Shown piece by piece: positions 1 through 9,049 of a DNA stretch of 64,000 bases. The notes under the pieces were generated by a model. The model searched no databases and was not told the DNA's origin. It worked only from the letters and a program-made list of their open reading frames with translations. Position numbers and translations under genes: made by a program. How positions within the stretch are numbered: position 1 is the first letter of the stretch; every line of letters starts with the position of its first letter. Source of the DNA: Desulfobacterium sp. (lineage in GTDB: Bacteria > Desulfobacterota > Desulfobacteria > Desulfobacterales > Desulfobacteraceae). Where the stretch lies: NCBI GenBank assembly GCA_016342325.1, contig JAEINR010000002.1, positions 62,001 through 126,000 on the forward strand, written 5' to 3'.

Positions 1-396
1 AAAACTTTGAAATATCGCATAAACCAAGTTGTTAAAGAATATTTCAACAATAAAAATTTGCGACTGGTTGTTGTTGAAAAGTTACATAATTTAAAAAAAT
101 CTGCCAACGGCAGATCAAAAGAGTTCAGAAAGACGTTGAGTAACTGGAATTACAGGGAGCTTCTGGAAATCATTCAGAAACACACTGAAATTAACCGTGT
201 TAGTTTTAGAAGTGTAAACCCCTATAAAACAAGTCAAATGTGTCCGGTTTGTAATCACACTCAGCGGGAGAATCGAAATGGAGAGAATTTCAAATGTCTG
301 GAATGTGGTTTTTCAGAACAGGCTGACTATGTTGGCTCATTGAATATTCGAGATCGATTTCTCACAGGACGATATGGTGCCTGTTTCAAAACCTAA
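1..396 (+). CDS. tnpB: TnpB, IS200/IS605-family RNA-guided nuclease, C-terminal part (cut by window edge)
   Basis: The frame is open to the left edge, so this is only the C-terminal third of the protein. Visible are the RuvC-II glutamate in VVVEKLHN, a zinc ribbon (CPVC followed by CLEC about 19 residues later) and the RuvC-III aspartate in ADYVGSLNIRDR, in the usual TnpB order. TnpB is known as a transposon-encoded RNA-guided DNA endonuclease whose guide (omega/reRNA) comes from the 3' end of the gene and the element's right end. The catalytic residues seen here are intact, so nothing visible marks it as dead. Its base composition is AT-rich compared with the genes that follow, consistent with a mobile origin. 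Whether a tnpA lies upstream cannot be seen. Confidence 0.9.
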   Translation, partial: KTLKYRINQVVKEYFNNKNLRLVVVEKLHNLKKSANGRSKEFRKTLSNWNYRELLEIIQKHTEINRVSFRSVNPYKTSQMCPVCNHTQRENRNGENFKCLECGFSEQADYVGSLNIRDRFLTGRYGACFKT

Positions 397-431
397 GCAA
401 TACTATTGTTTAAGTAACTATTGAATTAAGA

Positions 432-451
432 AGGTATCAACGCTGATACCT
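432..451 (+). repeat. Perfect hairpin downstream of tnpB (probable element right end)
   Basis: An 8-bp perfect stem (AGGTATCA / TGATACCT) with a 4-nt ACGC loop lies 36 nt after the tnpB stop. IS200/IS605 elements carry a subterminal hairpin at each end that the transposase recognises, and the TnpB guide RNA scaffold also ends here. Role inferred from position; the exact element boundary was not determined. The rest of the gap up to 571 holds a weaker GGCAG/CTGCC stem (516-540) but no gene. Confidence 0.55.
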
Positions 452-571
452 ATCGGCACAATGGGGTGCTGACCCGATCAAATCTAAAATGGACAAAGGC
501 GTCTCTTTCTTCGAAGGCAGGCGGCTTTTTGCGTTCTGCCGGTGACAACCTTTTAAACAGGAGAAACTGCC

Positions 572-2224
572 ATGAGATTTGCAAAGTCAAACGATGTTCT
601 TGGAACCACTAACCGTGGAAATCCCGCCGAATCCGGCCTCTGCACCCTTTGCCGCGCCGACTGCAAGGGCAAGTGCGAAACCTGGCTGTCAAGCATGGTG
701 GGCCGTAAACTGCTCTATCCCAGGAGTTTCGGCCTGGTCACGGCAGGGGGAAACAACACCACCCATGTGGGGGTCTCCTATAATTCCTTGCGCATCCAGG
801 GCTATGCCTACGGTTCCCAGGGTATTTCCGATGCCATGACCCACAGCCCGGACGACTGTATCTTTCCCAACGTCAACCTTGCCACGGAATTTGGCAAGCG
901 AAAAAAGACCCGGATTCGCATGCCCTTGATGACAGGCGCCATGGGATCCACCTTTATCGCGGAAAAGTACTGGGACGCCTTTGCCATTGGCGGGGCCCTG
1001 GTGGGCATTCCCGTGGTGATCGGCGAAAACGTGGTGGGGGTGGACCGGGGGTCAAAGATCGCACCGGGGGAGAACAAGCAGGGGAAGATCGAGACGGCCC
1101 CGGAGCTGGACAGACGGATCGATACCTACCTGCGCTACTATGACGGATACGGGGCCATCATCGTCCAGCTCAATGTGGAAGACACCCGGAACGGCGTGGC
1201 TGAATATGTGGTGGACAAGTATGGGGACAAGTGCATCATCGAGCTCAAATGGGGCCAGGGTGCCAAGAACATCGGCGGGGAGATCCAGGTGAGAAGCCTG
1301 GATTACGCCATGTTCCTGAAAGATCGCGGCTATGTCGTGGATCCCGATCCCTCCATCCCCGAAGTGCAGAAGGGGTTTGAGCAGGGGGCCATCAAGAGCT
1401 TTGCCCGGCACAGCCGTTTGGGGGGGACCCATCTTGACTCCGTGGCCAAAGTGGAAGAGGATTTCATGAACAGCGTGGAGTACTTAAGGTCCATCGGGTT
1501 TGATCGGGTCACCCTCAAGACCGGCTCCTACGGCATGGAAGAGCTGGCCATGGCCATCCGGTTTGCCACCGACGCCAACCTGGATCTTTTGACCATAGAT
1601 GGTTCGGGCGGGGGAACGGGCATGAGTCCCTGGAACATGATGCAGAGCTGGGGGGTGCCTTCCATCAACCTCCATGCCAAGGCCCACGAGTATGCGGCTA
1701 TCCTGACGGCCAAGGGAAAGAGTGTGGTGGACATGAGCTTTGCTGGCGGGTTTGCCCTGGAGGATCACATCTTTAAGGCGTTGGCCCTGGGTGCCCCCTA
1801 CACCAAGCTCATCTGCATGGGCCGGGCCGTCATGATCCCGGGCTTCCTGGGGGCCAATATCGAAGGCTCTATCTATCCGGAAAGAAGGGCTGAGGTGAAC
1901 GGCAACTGGAACGAGCTGCCCAAGACCGTACTTGAGGTGGGAAAAACCGCCGGCGAGATCTTTGCCGGGTACCACGATCTGGAAAAGAAGCTGGGCCGGG
2001 ACGAGATGAAGAAGATTCCCTATGGTGCCATCGCTTTCTGGACCCTGGCCGACAAGCTCGGCTGCGGGCTCCAGCAGCTCATGGCCGGTGCCAGGAAGTT
2101 CTCCCTGAACCAGATATCACGGAACGAGATCTTTTCCGGCAACCGGGAGACGGCCCGGGAGACCGGCATTCCCCACGTGTCGGAGGTCAATGACGAGAGC
2201 GCTAAAAAGATCCTCAACGCCTAG
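572..2224 (+). CDS. FMN-binding glutamate synthase family protein (stand-alone synthase domain)
   Basis: 550 residues matching the central FMN/synthase domain of glutamate synthase without an amidotransferase domain. The stretch around SYGMEELAMAIRF, then TIDGSGGGTGMSPWNMMQ, is the phosphate-binding end of the TIM barrel, and RAVMIPGFLGANIEGS follows. The N-terminus carries a cysteine cluster (CTLCRADCKGKCETW, residues about 23-37) that could hold an Fe-S centre. An AGGAG ribosome site precedes the ATG by a good distance. Family members are often annotated as glutamate synthase, but the true substrate of stand-alone copies is usually not established. It is monocistronic: the next genes are on the other strand. 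A second synthase domain lies in the split GOGAT at 10144-11778, so this copy probably has another role. Confidence 0.85.
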   Translation: MRFAKSNDVLGTTNRGNPAESGLCTLCRADCKGKCETWLSSMVGRKLLYPRSFGLVTAGGNNTTHVGVSYNSLRIQGYAYGSQGISDAMTHSPDDCIFPNVNLATEFGKRKKTRIRMPLMTGAMGSTFIAEKYWDAFAIGGALVGIPVVIGENVVGVDRGSKIAPGENKQGKIETAPELDRRIDTYLRYYDGYGAIIVQLNVEDTRNGVAEYVVDKYGDKCIIELKWGQGAKNIGGEIQVRSLDYAMFLKDRGYVVDPDPSIPEVQKGFEQGAIKSFARHSRLGGTHLDSVAKVEEDFMNSVEYLRSIGFDRVTLKTGSYGMEELAMAIRFATDANLDLLTIDGSGGGTGMSPWNMMQSWGVPSINLHAKAHEYAAILTAKGKSVVDMSFAGGFALEDHIFKALALGAPYTKLICMGRAVMIPGFLGANIEGSIYPERRAEVNGNWNELPKTVLEVGKTAGEIFAGYHDLEKKLGRDEMKKIPYGAIAFWTLADKLGCGLQQLMAGARKFSLNQISRNEIFSGNRETARETGIPHVSEVNDESAKKILNA

Positions 2225-2318
2225 CCTAAACAAGCCGTAACCAAAGAGGATATCTGATTTTGTTGCCAAAATAGCATGAAAATCAGGGCTAAGAAGCGAG
2301 AAGATAACGTCAGTATTT

Positions 2319-2351
2319 CACGGCGGCTCCATGGGAGAGCGAGCCGCCGTG
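2319..2351. repeat. Inverted repeat between convergent genes
   Basis: An 11-bp perfect stem (CACGGCGGCTC / GAGCCGCCGTG) with an 11-nt loop sits between the ends of the convergent synthase and acyl-CoA ligase genes. Position suggests a bidirectional transcription stop, but neither strand shows a T tract after the stem, so it is not a classical intrinsic terminator. Confidence 0.45.
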
Positions 2352-2384
2352 GGAGGGGCATTGTGTCCACCCGGATGGATGGGG

Positions 2385-4118
2385 TTAGTTGTTGATCTCC
2401 TGGTCCCTGAGCACCCGTCGAAGCACCTTGCCCACGTTGGAGACCGGGATCTCCTCCCTGAATTCGATGTTTCTGGGTTTCTTGTAGGGGGCCATGTTCT
2501 CCTTGCAGAAGGTCATCATCTCCTTTTCAGAGAGGGTCTCTCCGGGTTTGAGTTTGATAAAGGCTTTGACCGACTCGCCGCTGCGATCGTCCGGGATGCC
2601 CACCACGGCCACGAGTTCCACCTTGGGATGGGTGTAGATAATGTCCTCCACGTCCCTGGGATAGACGTTGAATCCGCCCACGATGATCATGTCCTTTTTA
2701 CGGTCCGTGATCAGGACATAGCCGTTTTCGTCGATGTGGCCGATGTCACCGGTGAGGAAATAGCGCTGTCCGTCGAATTCTTTGAACACCTGGTCGTTGG
2801 CATCGGGCCGTTTCCAGTATCCCTTCATCACCTGGGGGCCGCACACGGCCACTTCCCCGTCCTCTCCCTTGGCCAGCTCGGTTTCCCCGGTCTCGATGTC
2901 CAGGATCTTTACGTCGGTGCTGGGCAGGGGAAAGCCGATGGAGCCGATCTGCCGGGTCTCCTTGAACGGAGGGTTGATGCAGACCGCAGGGGCTGTTTCC
3001 GTGAGCCCGTAGGCCTCGAAGATGATGGAACCGGTCTTCTCTTCAAACTGCCGGCATACCTCCGGGGGCAGGGGCGCCCCGCCTGACAGGCAGCCTAGAA
3101 GGGAGGAGATGTCGTACTTTTTTAAGTGGGCGTGGTTGGTAAAGGCCACAAAGATGGTGGGCACCGCCGTCATAAAGGTGGGTTTGTATTTTTCAACAGC
3201 CTTGAGCACATCGGTGAAGGGAGGCTTGCCCGCCCGGGGGTCGGGGATGCAGATGAGGCGGCTTGCCGACAGGGTGGCAAAGAGCATGGCGCTGGTGATG
3301 CCGAAGCTGTGGTACCAGGGCAGCACGCCAAGATAGGTGTGAAACCCGCCGTGGCGAATCTTCTCTGGTTTTCCCCCCTCTTCGTGGACCAGCCTGAAAT
3401 ACTCTTCACAGGCTTCAATGTTGTAGGTGAAGTTGGTGTGGGTGAGCTCGGCGCCCTTTGGCACCCCGGTGGTGCCGCCGGTGTAGAGCATCACGGCCGT
3501 GTCGTTCTCCGGATCGAACTCAATGGACGGGGGGGTGGGCCTGGCGCTTGCAACGATGTCGTCAAACATGAGGTGGCCGGGTTCATGGCTGTCGGCCTTG
3601 GGCAGCTTGCCCAAAAGAGCGCCCAGGAATCCCTTGAATTTCGGCAGATAGGACTTGATGTTGCAGATCACCACGGTTTTCACGTCCGTGCCCTTGATGG
3701 CCTGGACTGTGTTTTTGTAGAACTCGGGGTGGTCCATGCAGAACACCGCCTTTGACTCTGAATCGTTCAGCTGGTGGTTCAGTTCGGTGGGGGTGTACAC
3801 GGGATTGCAGTTGACGCACACGGCGCCTGCCTTGAGGATGCCAAAGAAGATCTCCGGAAACTGGGGGATGTTGGGCAGGAAAATAGCGACCTTGTCTCCC
3901 TTTTTGATTCCTTTGCCGGCCAGGAAGTTGGCGACCCTGTCTGCCGTGTCCTTTACCTGGGCATAGGTCCGGGTCGCGCCGTTGAAAATGGTGAACACAT
4001 TTCCAGGGTACTTTTGGGCTGAATTGTCAAGAACTTGGGGAAGGGGATAGTGGTAGTTTGAGATTTCGTGTGCTACGCCTTCAGGCCAGAACGGGGTTTC
4101 CCATTTCGATGTGTTCAT
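2385..4118 (-). CDS. fadD: Long-chain fatty acid-CoA ligase (copy 1)
   Basis: 577 residues, full length for an AMP-forming acyl-CoA synthetase. It activates fatty acids to acyl-CoA with ATP through an acyl-adenylate. Seen: the P-loop YTGGTTGVPKG at about residues 212-222, the adenylate motif YGLTETAP at about 368, TGDIGHIDENGY followed by DRKKDMIIVGGFNVYPRD, and the C-terminal GKVLRR with the catalytic lysine. An AAGGAG ribosome site precedes the ATG. The neighbouring gene 4211-5947 is a close paralogue over its whole length, so the two arose by tandem duplication. Long-chain fatty acid activation fits a sulfate reducer that oxidises fatty acids; exact chain-length preference cannot be read from the sequence. 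Confidence 0.93.
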   Translation of the reverse strand: MNTSKWETPFWPEGVAHEISNYHYPLPQVLDNSAQKYPGNVFTIFNGATRTYAQVKDTADRVANFLAGKGIKKGDKVAIFLPNIPQFPEIFFGILKAGAVCVNCNPVYTPTELNHQLNDSESKAVFCMDHPEFYKNTVQAIKGTDVKTVVICNIKSYLPKFKGFLGALLGKLPKADSHEPGHLMFDDIVASARPTPPSIEFDPENDTAVMLYTGGTTGVPKGAELTHTNFTYNIEACEEYFRLVHEEGGKPEKIRHGGFHTYLGVLPWYHSFGITSAMLFATLSASRLICIPDPRAGKPPFTDVLKAVEKYKPTFMTAVPTIFVAFTNHAHLKKYDISSLLGCLSGGAPLPPEVCRQFEEKTGSIIFEAYGLTETAPAVCINPPFKETRQIGSIGFPLPSTDVKILDIETGETELAKGEDGEVAVCGPQVMKGYWKRPDANDQVFKEFDGQRYFLTGDIGHIDENGYVLITDRKKDMIIVGGFNVYPRDVEDIIYTHPKVELVAVVGIPDDRSGESVKAFIKLKPGETLSEKEMMTFCKENMAPYKKPRNIEFREEIPVSNVGKVLRRVLRDQEINN

Positions 4119-4146
4119 CTTTTCTCCTTAAAGCAGGTTGTGGGAG

Positions 4147-4168
4147 CCTTGGGTCCCTGGACCCAAGG
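4147..4168. repeat. Inverted repeat between the two acyl-CoA ligase genes
   Basis: CCTTGGGTCC and GGACCCAAGG face each other with only CT between them, followed on the plus strand by six T (4174-4179). The T run is on the strand opposite to the flanking genes, so it could stop antisense transcription but is not a normal terminator for the ligase genes. Confidence 0.45.
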
Positions 4169-4210
4169 ACTCCTTTTTTATACCATATAGTAAATGGCTG
4201 ATCCTTTGGA

Positions 4211-5947
4211 TCAGGCCGTAACCTCCTCATCCCTCAGGACGCGGCGCAACACCTTGCCCACGTTGGACACGGGTATTTCGTCCCTGAATTCGATGCTTCT
4301 GGGCTTCTTGTAGGGGGCCATGTTTTCCTTGCAGAAGATCATCATCTCCTCTTTTGTAACTGTCTGGCCGGGTTTGAGCTTGATGAACGCTTTGACGCTC
4401 TCGCCGCTGCGATCGTCCGGAATTCCCACCACGGCCACAAGCTCCACCTGGGGATGGGTGTAGAGAATGTCCTCAACATCCCTGGGGTAGACGTTGAACC
4501 CGCCCACGATGATCATGTCTTTTTTGCGGTCCGTGATGACGAGGTAACCGTCTTCGTCGATGTGGGCGATGTCCCCCGTCAGAAAATAGCGGTTGCCGTC
4601 AAGCGTCCTGAACACCTCGTCGTTGGCGTCGGGCCGTTTCCAGTACCCCTTCATCACCTGGGGGCCGCACACGGCAAGCTCTCCGTCCTCTCCCTTGGCA
4701 AGCTCGGTTTCGCCGGTCTCAAGGTCCAGGATCTTGACATGGGTGCCGGGCATGGGAAAGCCGATGGAGCCGATCTTTCTCATTGCGCTGTCCGTGGGGT
4801 TGGCTGTCACCACCGGTGAGGTCTCGGTGAGGCCGTAGCCTTCGAAGATGGTGGAACCGGTTTTTTCTTCAAACTGCCGGCACACCTCCGGCGGCAATGG
4901 GGCCCCGCCTGAAAAGCATCCCATGAGGGAGGAAAGATCGTACTTGTCTATCTCACTGTGGTTGGTAAAGGCCACAAAGATGGTGGGCACGGCCGGCATC
5001 AGGGTGGGTTTGTACTTTTCGACTGCCTTGAGCACCTCGGTAAACGGGGGTTTTCCGGCCCTGGGGTCGGGGATGCAGACCAGTTTGCTGCTTGAGCCTG
5101 CGGCAGCGAGCATGGCAACGGTGATGCCGAAGCTGTGGTACCAGGGAAGCACACCGAGATAGGTGTGGAACCCGCCCCGCCTGGGCGATTCCGCAGGCTT
5201 GCCCGGTTCGTGGACAAACCGGCCGTAGGTCTCCAGGGCCGCGACATCGTAGGTGAAGTTGGTGTGGGTCAGCTCCGCCCCCTTGGGTACACCAGTGGTG
5301 CCGCCGGTGTAGAGCATGACCGCTGTGTCGTTTTCAGGATCGATGGCGACCTGGGGCGGGGTCGGGCTAGAGGAGGCCACCATGTCGTCAAACATGAGAT
5401 GGCCGGGTTCATGGCTGTCGGCTTTGGGAATCTTGCCCAGGATAGAGCCCAGGAACGCCTTGACCTTGGGCAGGTAGGACTTGATGTTGCAGACCACCAC
5501 GGTTTCCACCCCCGTGCCTTTGATGGCCTGGACCGTGTTGCTGTAAAATTCGGGATGGTCCATGCAGAAGACCATTTTTGACTCGGAATCGTTCAGCTGG
5601 TGGTTCAACTCGGTGGGGGTGTAGACGGGATTGCAGTTGACACAGCAGGCGCCGGCCTTGAGGATACCGAAAAAGATCTCGGGAAACTGGGGAATGTTGG
5701 GTAGAAATATGGCCACCTTGTCTCCCCGCTTGATCCCTTTCCGGGCCAGGAAGTTGGCGATGCGGTCGCTGGTATCCTTTACCTGGGCAAAGGTCCGTGT
5801 GGCGCCGTTGAAAATGGTGAATACGTTGTCAGGGGTGCTTTTTGCTGAGTCGTCAAGAAGCTTGAAAAGAGGAAAGTGGTAATCAGGAACAGTGTTTGCT
5901 ACGCCCTTGGGCCAGAAAGGGGTATCCCAGGTTGGTGCATCCATCAT
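4211..5947 (-). CDS. fadD: Long-chain fatty acid-CoA ligase (copy 2)
   Basis: 578 residues, co-linear with the ligase at 2385-4118 and nearly identical in all motifs: YTGGTTGVPKG (about 213-223), YGLTETSPVV, TGDIAHIDEDGY, DRKKDMIIVGGFNVYPRD and the C-terminal GKVLRR. AAGGAG precedes the tandem ATGATG start. The copies differ mainly in the middle (acyl-tunnel side) and in surface residues, which could mean different chain-length preference; that is inference. The 92-nt gap between them has a short inverted repeat but no good promoter was recognised, so cotranscription from this upstream copy into 4118-2385 is likely. Confidence 0.93.
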   Translation of the reverse strand: MMDAPTWDTPFWPKGVANTVPDYHFPLFKLLDDSAKSTPDNVFTIFNGATRTFAQVKDTSDRIANFLARKGIKRGDKVAIFLPNIPQFPEIFFGILKAGACCVNCNPVYTPTELNHQLNDSESKMVFCMDHPEFYSNTVQAIKGTGVETVVVCNIKSYLPKVKAFLGSILGKIPKADSHEPGHLMFDDMVASSSPTPPQVAIDPENDTAVMLYTGGTTGVPKGAELTHTNFTYDVAALETYGRFVHEPGKPAESPRRGGFHTYLGVLPWYHSFGITVAMLAAAGSSSKLVCIPDPRAGKPPFTEVLKAVEKYKPTLMPAVPTIFVAFTNHSEIDKYDLSSLMGCFSGGAPLPPEVCRQFEEKTGSTIFEGYGLTETSPVVTANPTDSAMRKIGSIGFPMPGTHVKILDLETGETELAKGEDGELAVCGPQVMKGYWKRPDANDEVFRTLDGNRYFLTGDIAHIDEDGYLVITDRKKDMIIVGGFNVYPRDVEDILYTHPQVELVAVVGIPDDRSGESVKAFIKLKPGQTVTKEEMMIFCKENMAPYKKPRSIEFRDEIPVSNVGKVLRRVLRDEEVTA

Positions 5948-6032
5948 TTTTCTCCTTTGGTTTAGGTCCTTGGAAATATTGACTCCCCAGCACGGGTGCC
6001 GCGGCGGAGCTGTTTATTGCCGGAGCCTTGAG

Positions 6033-8897
6033 TTATAGAAGGATCTTCTCGTAGATCTTGAAGACCCGCTCTTTGAGTTCAAAAAAATGATCTGACAATG
6101 CTGTCTCTTCTTTTTCTTTTAAGTTGAGCCTGTGAATGGTCTTTCTCTGGAGCAGGTATGCCTGTTTGATCTCCTCTGCTTGGGTTGGGGTTAATAGGGT
6201 CTCCTTGGCTAATGTTTCAAGGAGGCGAACATTATCGGTCCATCGGGTGAGGGCCGGGTGATCATGGCTGTGTTTCAGCACCAGGTACTGGACCAGGAAT
6301 TCGATGTCCACGATGCCGCCCCTGTCCTGTTTTAGGTCCAGGATAGCGGTTTTGAGATGGCTTTCCCGAAGCCGGTCCCGCATCTGGTTGACCTCTTTTT
6401 TAAGGCGGGCAGGATCCCGTTTGACCCTCAGCACTGCATCCCTGATGCGGATAAAGCGCTTTTGAAGTGCTGGGTCGCCGCTCACCGGTCGTGCCCGGAC
6501 AATGGCCTGGTGTTCCCAGGTCCATGCATCCGTTGTGATGTACTCTTCAAAGGCTTCGATCTGGCTGACGATCATGCCGGACTGGCCCGAGGGCCTCAGC
6601 CGCAGGTCGGTTTCGTAGATGGTGCCGGCAGGGGTGTGGACGGTGAGGGCGTGGATGATTCGCTGGCCGAGCAGGGTGTAGAACCGAGTGTTTTCAATGT
6701 TTTTCTTACCGCCCTGGGTCATGCCCTCCCCGCCGGCATGGATAAAGACAAGGTCCAGATCGGACTTATAGCCAAGCTCAATGCCCCCAAGCTTTCCATA
6801 GGCCACGGCCGCAAACCCCGGGGAGACCGATCCGTCCCCTTTGATCCCGGAAGGGGTGCCGTATTTTTGGGCGGTGTGGTTCCATGACATTTCAATCACC
6901 TTGTCAAGCACGGTCTCCGCCACATGGGTGAGGCAGTCGCTCACCTTCATCAAGGGATAGTTGCCGCCCACGTCTGCCACGGCGATCCTGAGGGTGTTTA
7001 TCAGCCGGAAGATGCAGAGCTCCTCAAGCTGGAATTCGGCGTCCGACGGGGGGATCTGGTCCATGCGCCGGGCAAGTTCGGCCTCAAGTTCCTTTTTGTC
7101 CGGGGGGGTGTTGCGGTCATTGGGGGCCAGGAGTTCGTCCAGCAGGGCCGGGTGCTTTGAGAGAAATTCCAGAATCCAGGGGCTCTTTGCCGCAAGTTCC
7201 CCAAGGTGGTTAAGGGTGTGGGGCTTTTCCAGGAGAAGGGAGATGTAGCAGGTGCGCCGTTCAATGGTGATGATTAGATCCACAAGCCTGGCCAGCACGG
7301 TTTCGCTGTCGGTCTGTTCCCCTGCTGTTTGTACGAGCTTGGGAACCAGCCGGTTCAAGCGCCGCCGTCCGTTGGGGGTGAGCCGTTTGGTGTTGGGATG
7401 CGCCTCCAGGGACTTGAGCAGGTTGATGACGGTGTCGGGCTGGTCAAATCCGTGGACACTGTGGGAAATCAGGTCCCCACACTGGGGGTCGTTGAGGTTT
7501 TGCCACAGATAGTTGAGCTGGTTGGTCTCCCCGTTTCCCGGCGTTTTCTCCTCCACCAGCAGGTGGTTGAAATGGGAATGAACCGTTGAACGGTGGTGGT
7601 CCAGGCGTTGGGCAAACAGCGACCAGGAGTCAAATCCCATGGACAGGGCAAGCCGGGTGCGGTCCGAGGTTTGTTTGGGCAGATCGTGGGTCTGGAGATC
7701 GCAATACGCCTGGAGCCGATGCTCCACCCGCCGCAGGAAAATATAGGCCTGGGTCAGCTCCTTCCTTGTCCGGTCGTCGATGCAGGATCGCAGGTGTAAC
7801 AGCTCCAGGATCTTGAGGATCCGCCGCTCCTGGAACTCGGGCTCCACCCCTCCCCGGATGAGTTGGAACAGCTGGCCAAAGAACTCGATCTCCCGGATGC
7901 CGCCGGCGCCGATCTTGATGTTGTCCTTGAGTTTTTTGTCCTTGACCTGGAGGGAGATCCGCTTTTTCATCTCCCGGAACGATTCAAAGCTGCCGTAGTC
8001 GAAATAGCGTCGGTATATAAACGGATTGAGGGTGTTGAGCAAGCGGTTGCCGGCAGGGATGTCTCCGGCGATGGGGCGGGCCTTGATCAGGGCGTACCGT
8101 TCCCACTCCCGGCCCTGGGTCTGGTAGTAATCCTCCATGGTGGCAAAACTGGTCACCAGGGGGCCGCTTGACCCAAAGGGGCGTAGCCGTGTATCCACCC
8201 GAAATAGTGTTGTATCAGTCATGGTTGAATCAAACACCTTTAAAAAATTCCTGCACAATCGTGTGAAAAATTCTTCGTTGGTACAGCTTCTTCCACCACC
8301 ATCGGTATCGCCAATAGAGGGATAGGCAAAGATAAGGTCTATGTCCGAGGAAAAGTTGAGCTCCCGGGCGCCGAGCTTGCCCATGCCAAGAACAACGATT
8401 CCCTGTTGCCCTCCCTGTTTATTTAAGGGCGTTCCGAAAGTTGAACGAAGTTTATCATAAAGAAGCAAGATCGTTTTGTCAACAAATGCCTCGGCAAGGG
8501 CGGACAAATCGCCCATGGTCCGGGTCAGGGTCGCGGTACCCGTCAAATCCTGCCAGGCGATGCGTACCATTTCACGCTGGCGGATCTGTGACAGGATGGC
8601 GACCAGCTCCTGGTCGGTGGTGACGTCGGCAAGGGCTGTTTTCAGCCGTTTATCGTATTCGCCGTGGCCATAGGCTCGGTTCAGATCCGTGGAGGTCACA
8701 AGGTCCATGACGGTTTCCGGGCTGCGAATGATGCTTGAAGCAATGAATTCGCTGAAGAGCAGGGCCGTGTCAAGGTGGTTCCTGAATATTTCGTTTCCCG
8801 GCAGGACCAGCTCCTTTTCCAGGAGGCTTGCATCCAGGTTTGCCTGCCTGTTCCTCAACTGTTTGGCGAGGGTCAAAGGGAGTTCCGTCATTTTCAT
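6033..8897 (-). CDS. glnE: Bifunctional glutamine synthetase adenylyltransferase / adenylyl-removing enzyme
   Basis: About 954 residues, the normal length for GlnE. Two nucleotidyltransferase modules are visible: GMGKLGARELNFSSDIDLIF at about residue 170 (N-terminal adenylyl-removing half) and AYGKLGGIELGYKSDLDLVF at about 698 (C-terminal adenylylating half), both keeping the GKLG...E...SDxDL signature. GlnE switches glutamine synthetase off and on according to PII state. I place the start at 8897 (MKMTELPL) because AAGGAG lies 6 nt upstream; a longer reading from 8936 has no such site. It is divergent from the glutamate synthase operon, so the intergenic region probably holds promoters for both sides of ammonia assimilation. 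Confidence 0.95.
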   Translation of the reverse strand: MKMTELPLTLAKQLRNRQANLDASLLEKELVLPGNEIFRNHLDTALLFSEFIASSIIRSPETVMDLVTSTDLNRAYGHGEYDKRLKTALADVTTDQELVAILSQIRQREMVRIAWQDLTGTATLTRTMGDLSALAEAFVDKTILLLYDKLRSTFGTPLNKQGGQQGIVVLGMGKLGARELNFSSDIDLIFAYPSIGDTDGGGRSCTNEEFFTRLCRNFLKVFDSTMTDTTLFRVDTRLRPFGSSGPLVTSFATMEDYYQTQGREWERYALIKARPIAGDIPAGNRLLNTLNPFIYRRYFDYGSFESFREMKKRISLQVKDKKLKDNIKIGAGGIREIEFFGQLFQLIRGGVEPEFQERRILKILELLHLRSCIDDRTRKELTQAYIFLRRVEHRLQAYCDLQTHDLPKQTSDRTRLALSMGFDSWSLFAQRLDHHRSTVHSHFNHLLVEEKTPGNGETNQLNYLWQNLNDPQCGDLISHSVHGFDQPDTVINLLKSLEAHPNTKRLTPNGRRRLNRLVPKLVQTAGEQTDSETVLARLVDLIITIERRTCYISLLLEKPHTLNHLGELAAKSPWILEFLSKHPALLDELLAPNDRNTPPDKKELEAELARRMDQIPPSDAEFQLEELCIFRLINTLRIAVADVGGNYPLMKVSDCLTHVAETVLDKVIEMSWNHTAQKYGTPSGIKGDGSVSPGFAAVAYGKLGGIELGYKSDLDLVFIHAGGEGMTQGGKKNIENTRFYTLLGQRIIHALTVHTPAGTIYETDLRLRPSGQSGMIVSQIEAFEEYITTDAWTWEHQAIVRARPVSGDPALQKRFIRIRDAVLRVKRDPARLKKEVNQMRDRLRESHLKTAILDLKQDRGGIVDIEFLVQYLVLKHSHDHPALTRWTDNVRLLETLAKETLLTPTQAEEIKQAYLLQRKTIHRLNLKEKEETALSDHFFELKERVFKIYEKILL

Positions 8898-8968
8898 ATG
8901 ACTCTCCTTGTTGAGTGAAAATCCATGGTTATGCATGGACTCCTAACAGAATCCTAACAACAAAACTA

Positions 8969-8997
8969 TTGAAAAAGATGATAATATTGCCTATAGT
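8969..8997 (+). promoter_or_regulatory. Sigma70-type promoter of the glutamate synthase operon
   Basis: TTGAAA (8969-8974), a 17-nt spacer and TATAGT (8992-8997), about 52 nt before the start at 9050, in the AT-rich gap between glnE and the split GOGAT. Good match to the consensus; use in vivo is inferred. Confidence 0.6.
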
Positions 8998-9049
8998 ATT
9001 CGATTTATATATTGCTCAAACCACTGTAAATAACAAGGAGAAAAAGAGA

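Noticed and set aside
2331-3086. Long plus-strand frame opposite the first acyl-CoA ligase
   Set aside because: Shadow of a strongly conserved gene on the other strand; low-complexity, no family signature.
4147-4179. Intrinsic terminator for the upstream acyl-CoA ligase
   Set aside because: The T tract is on the plus strand, while both ligase genes read on the minus strand.
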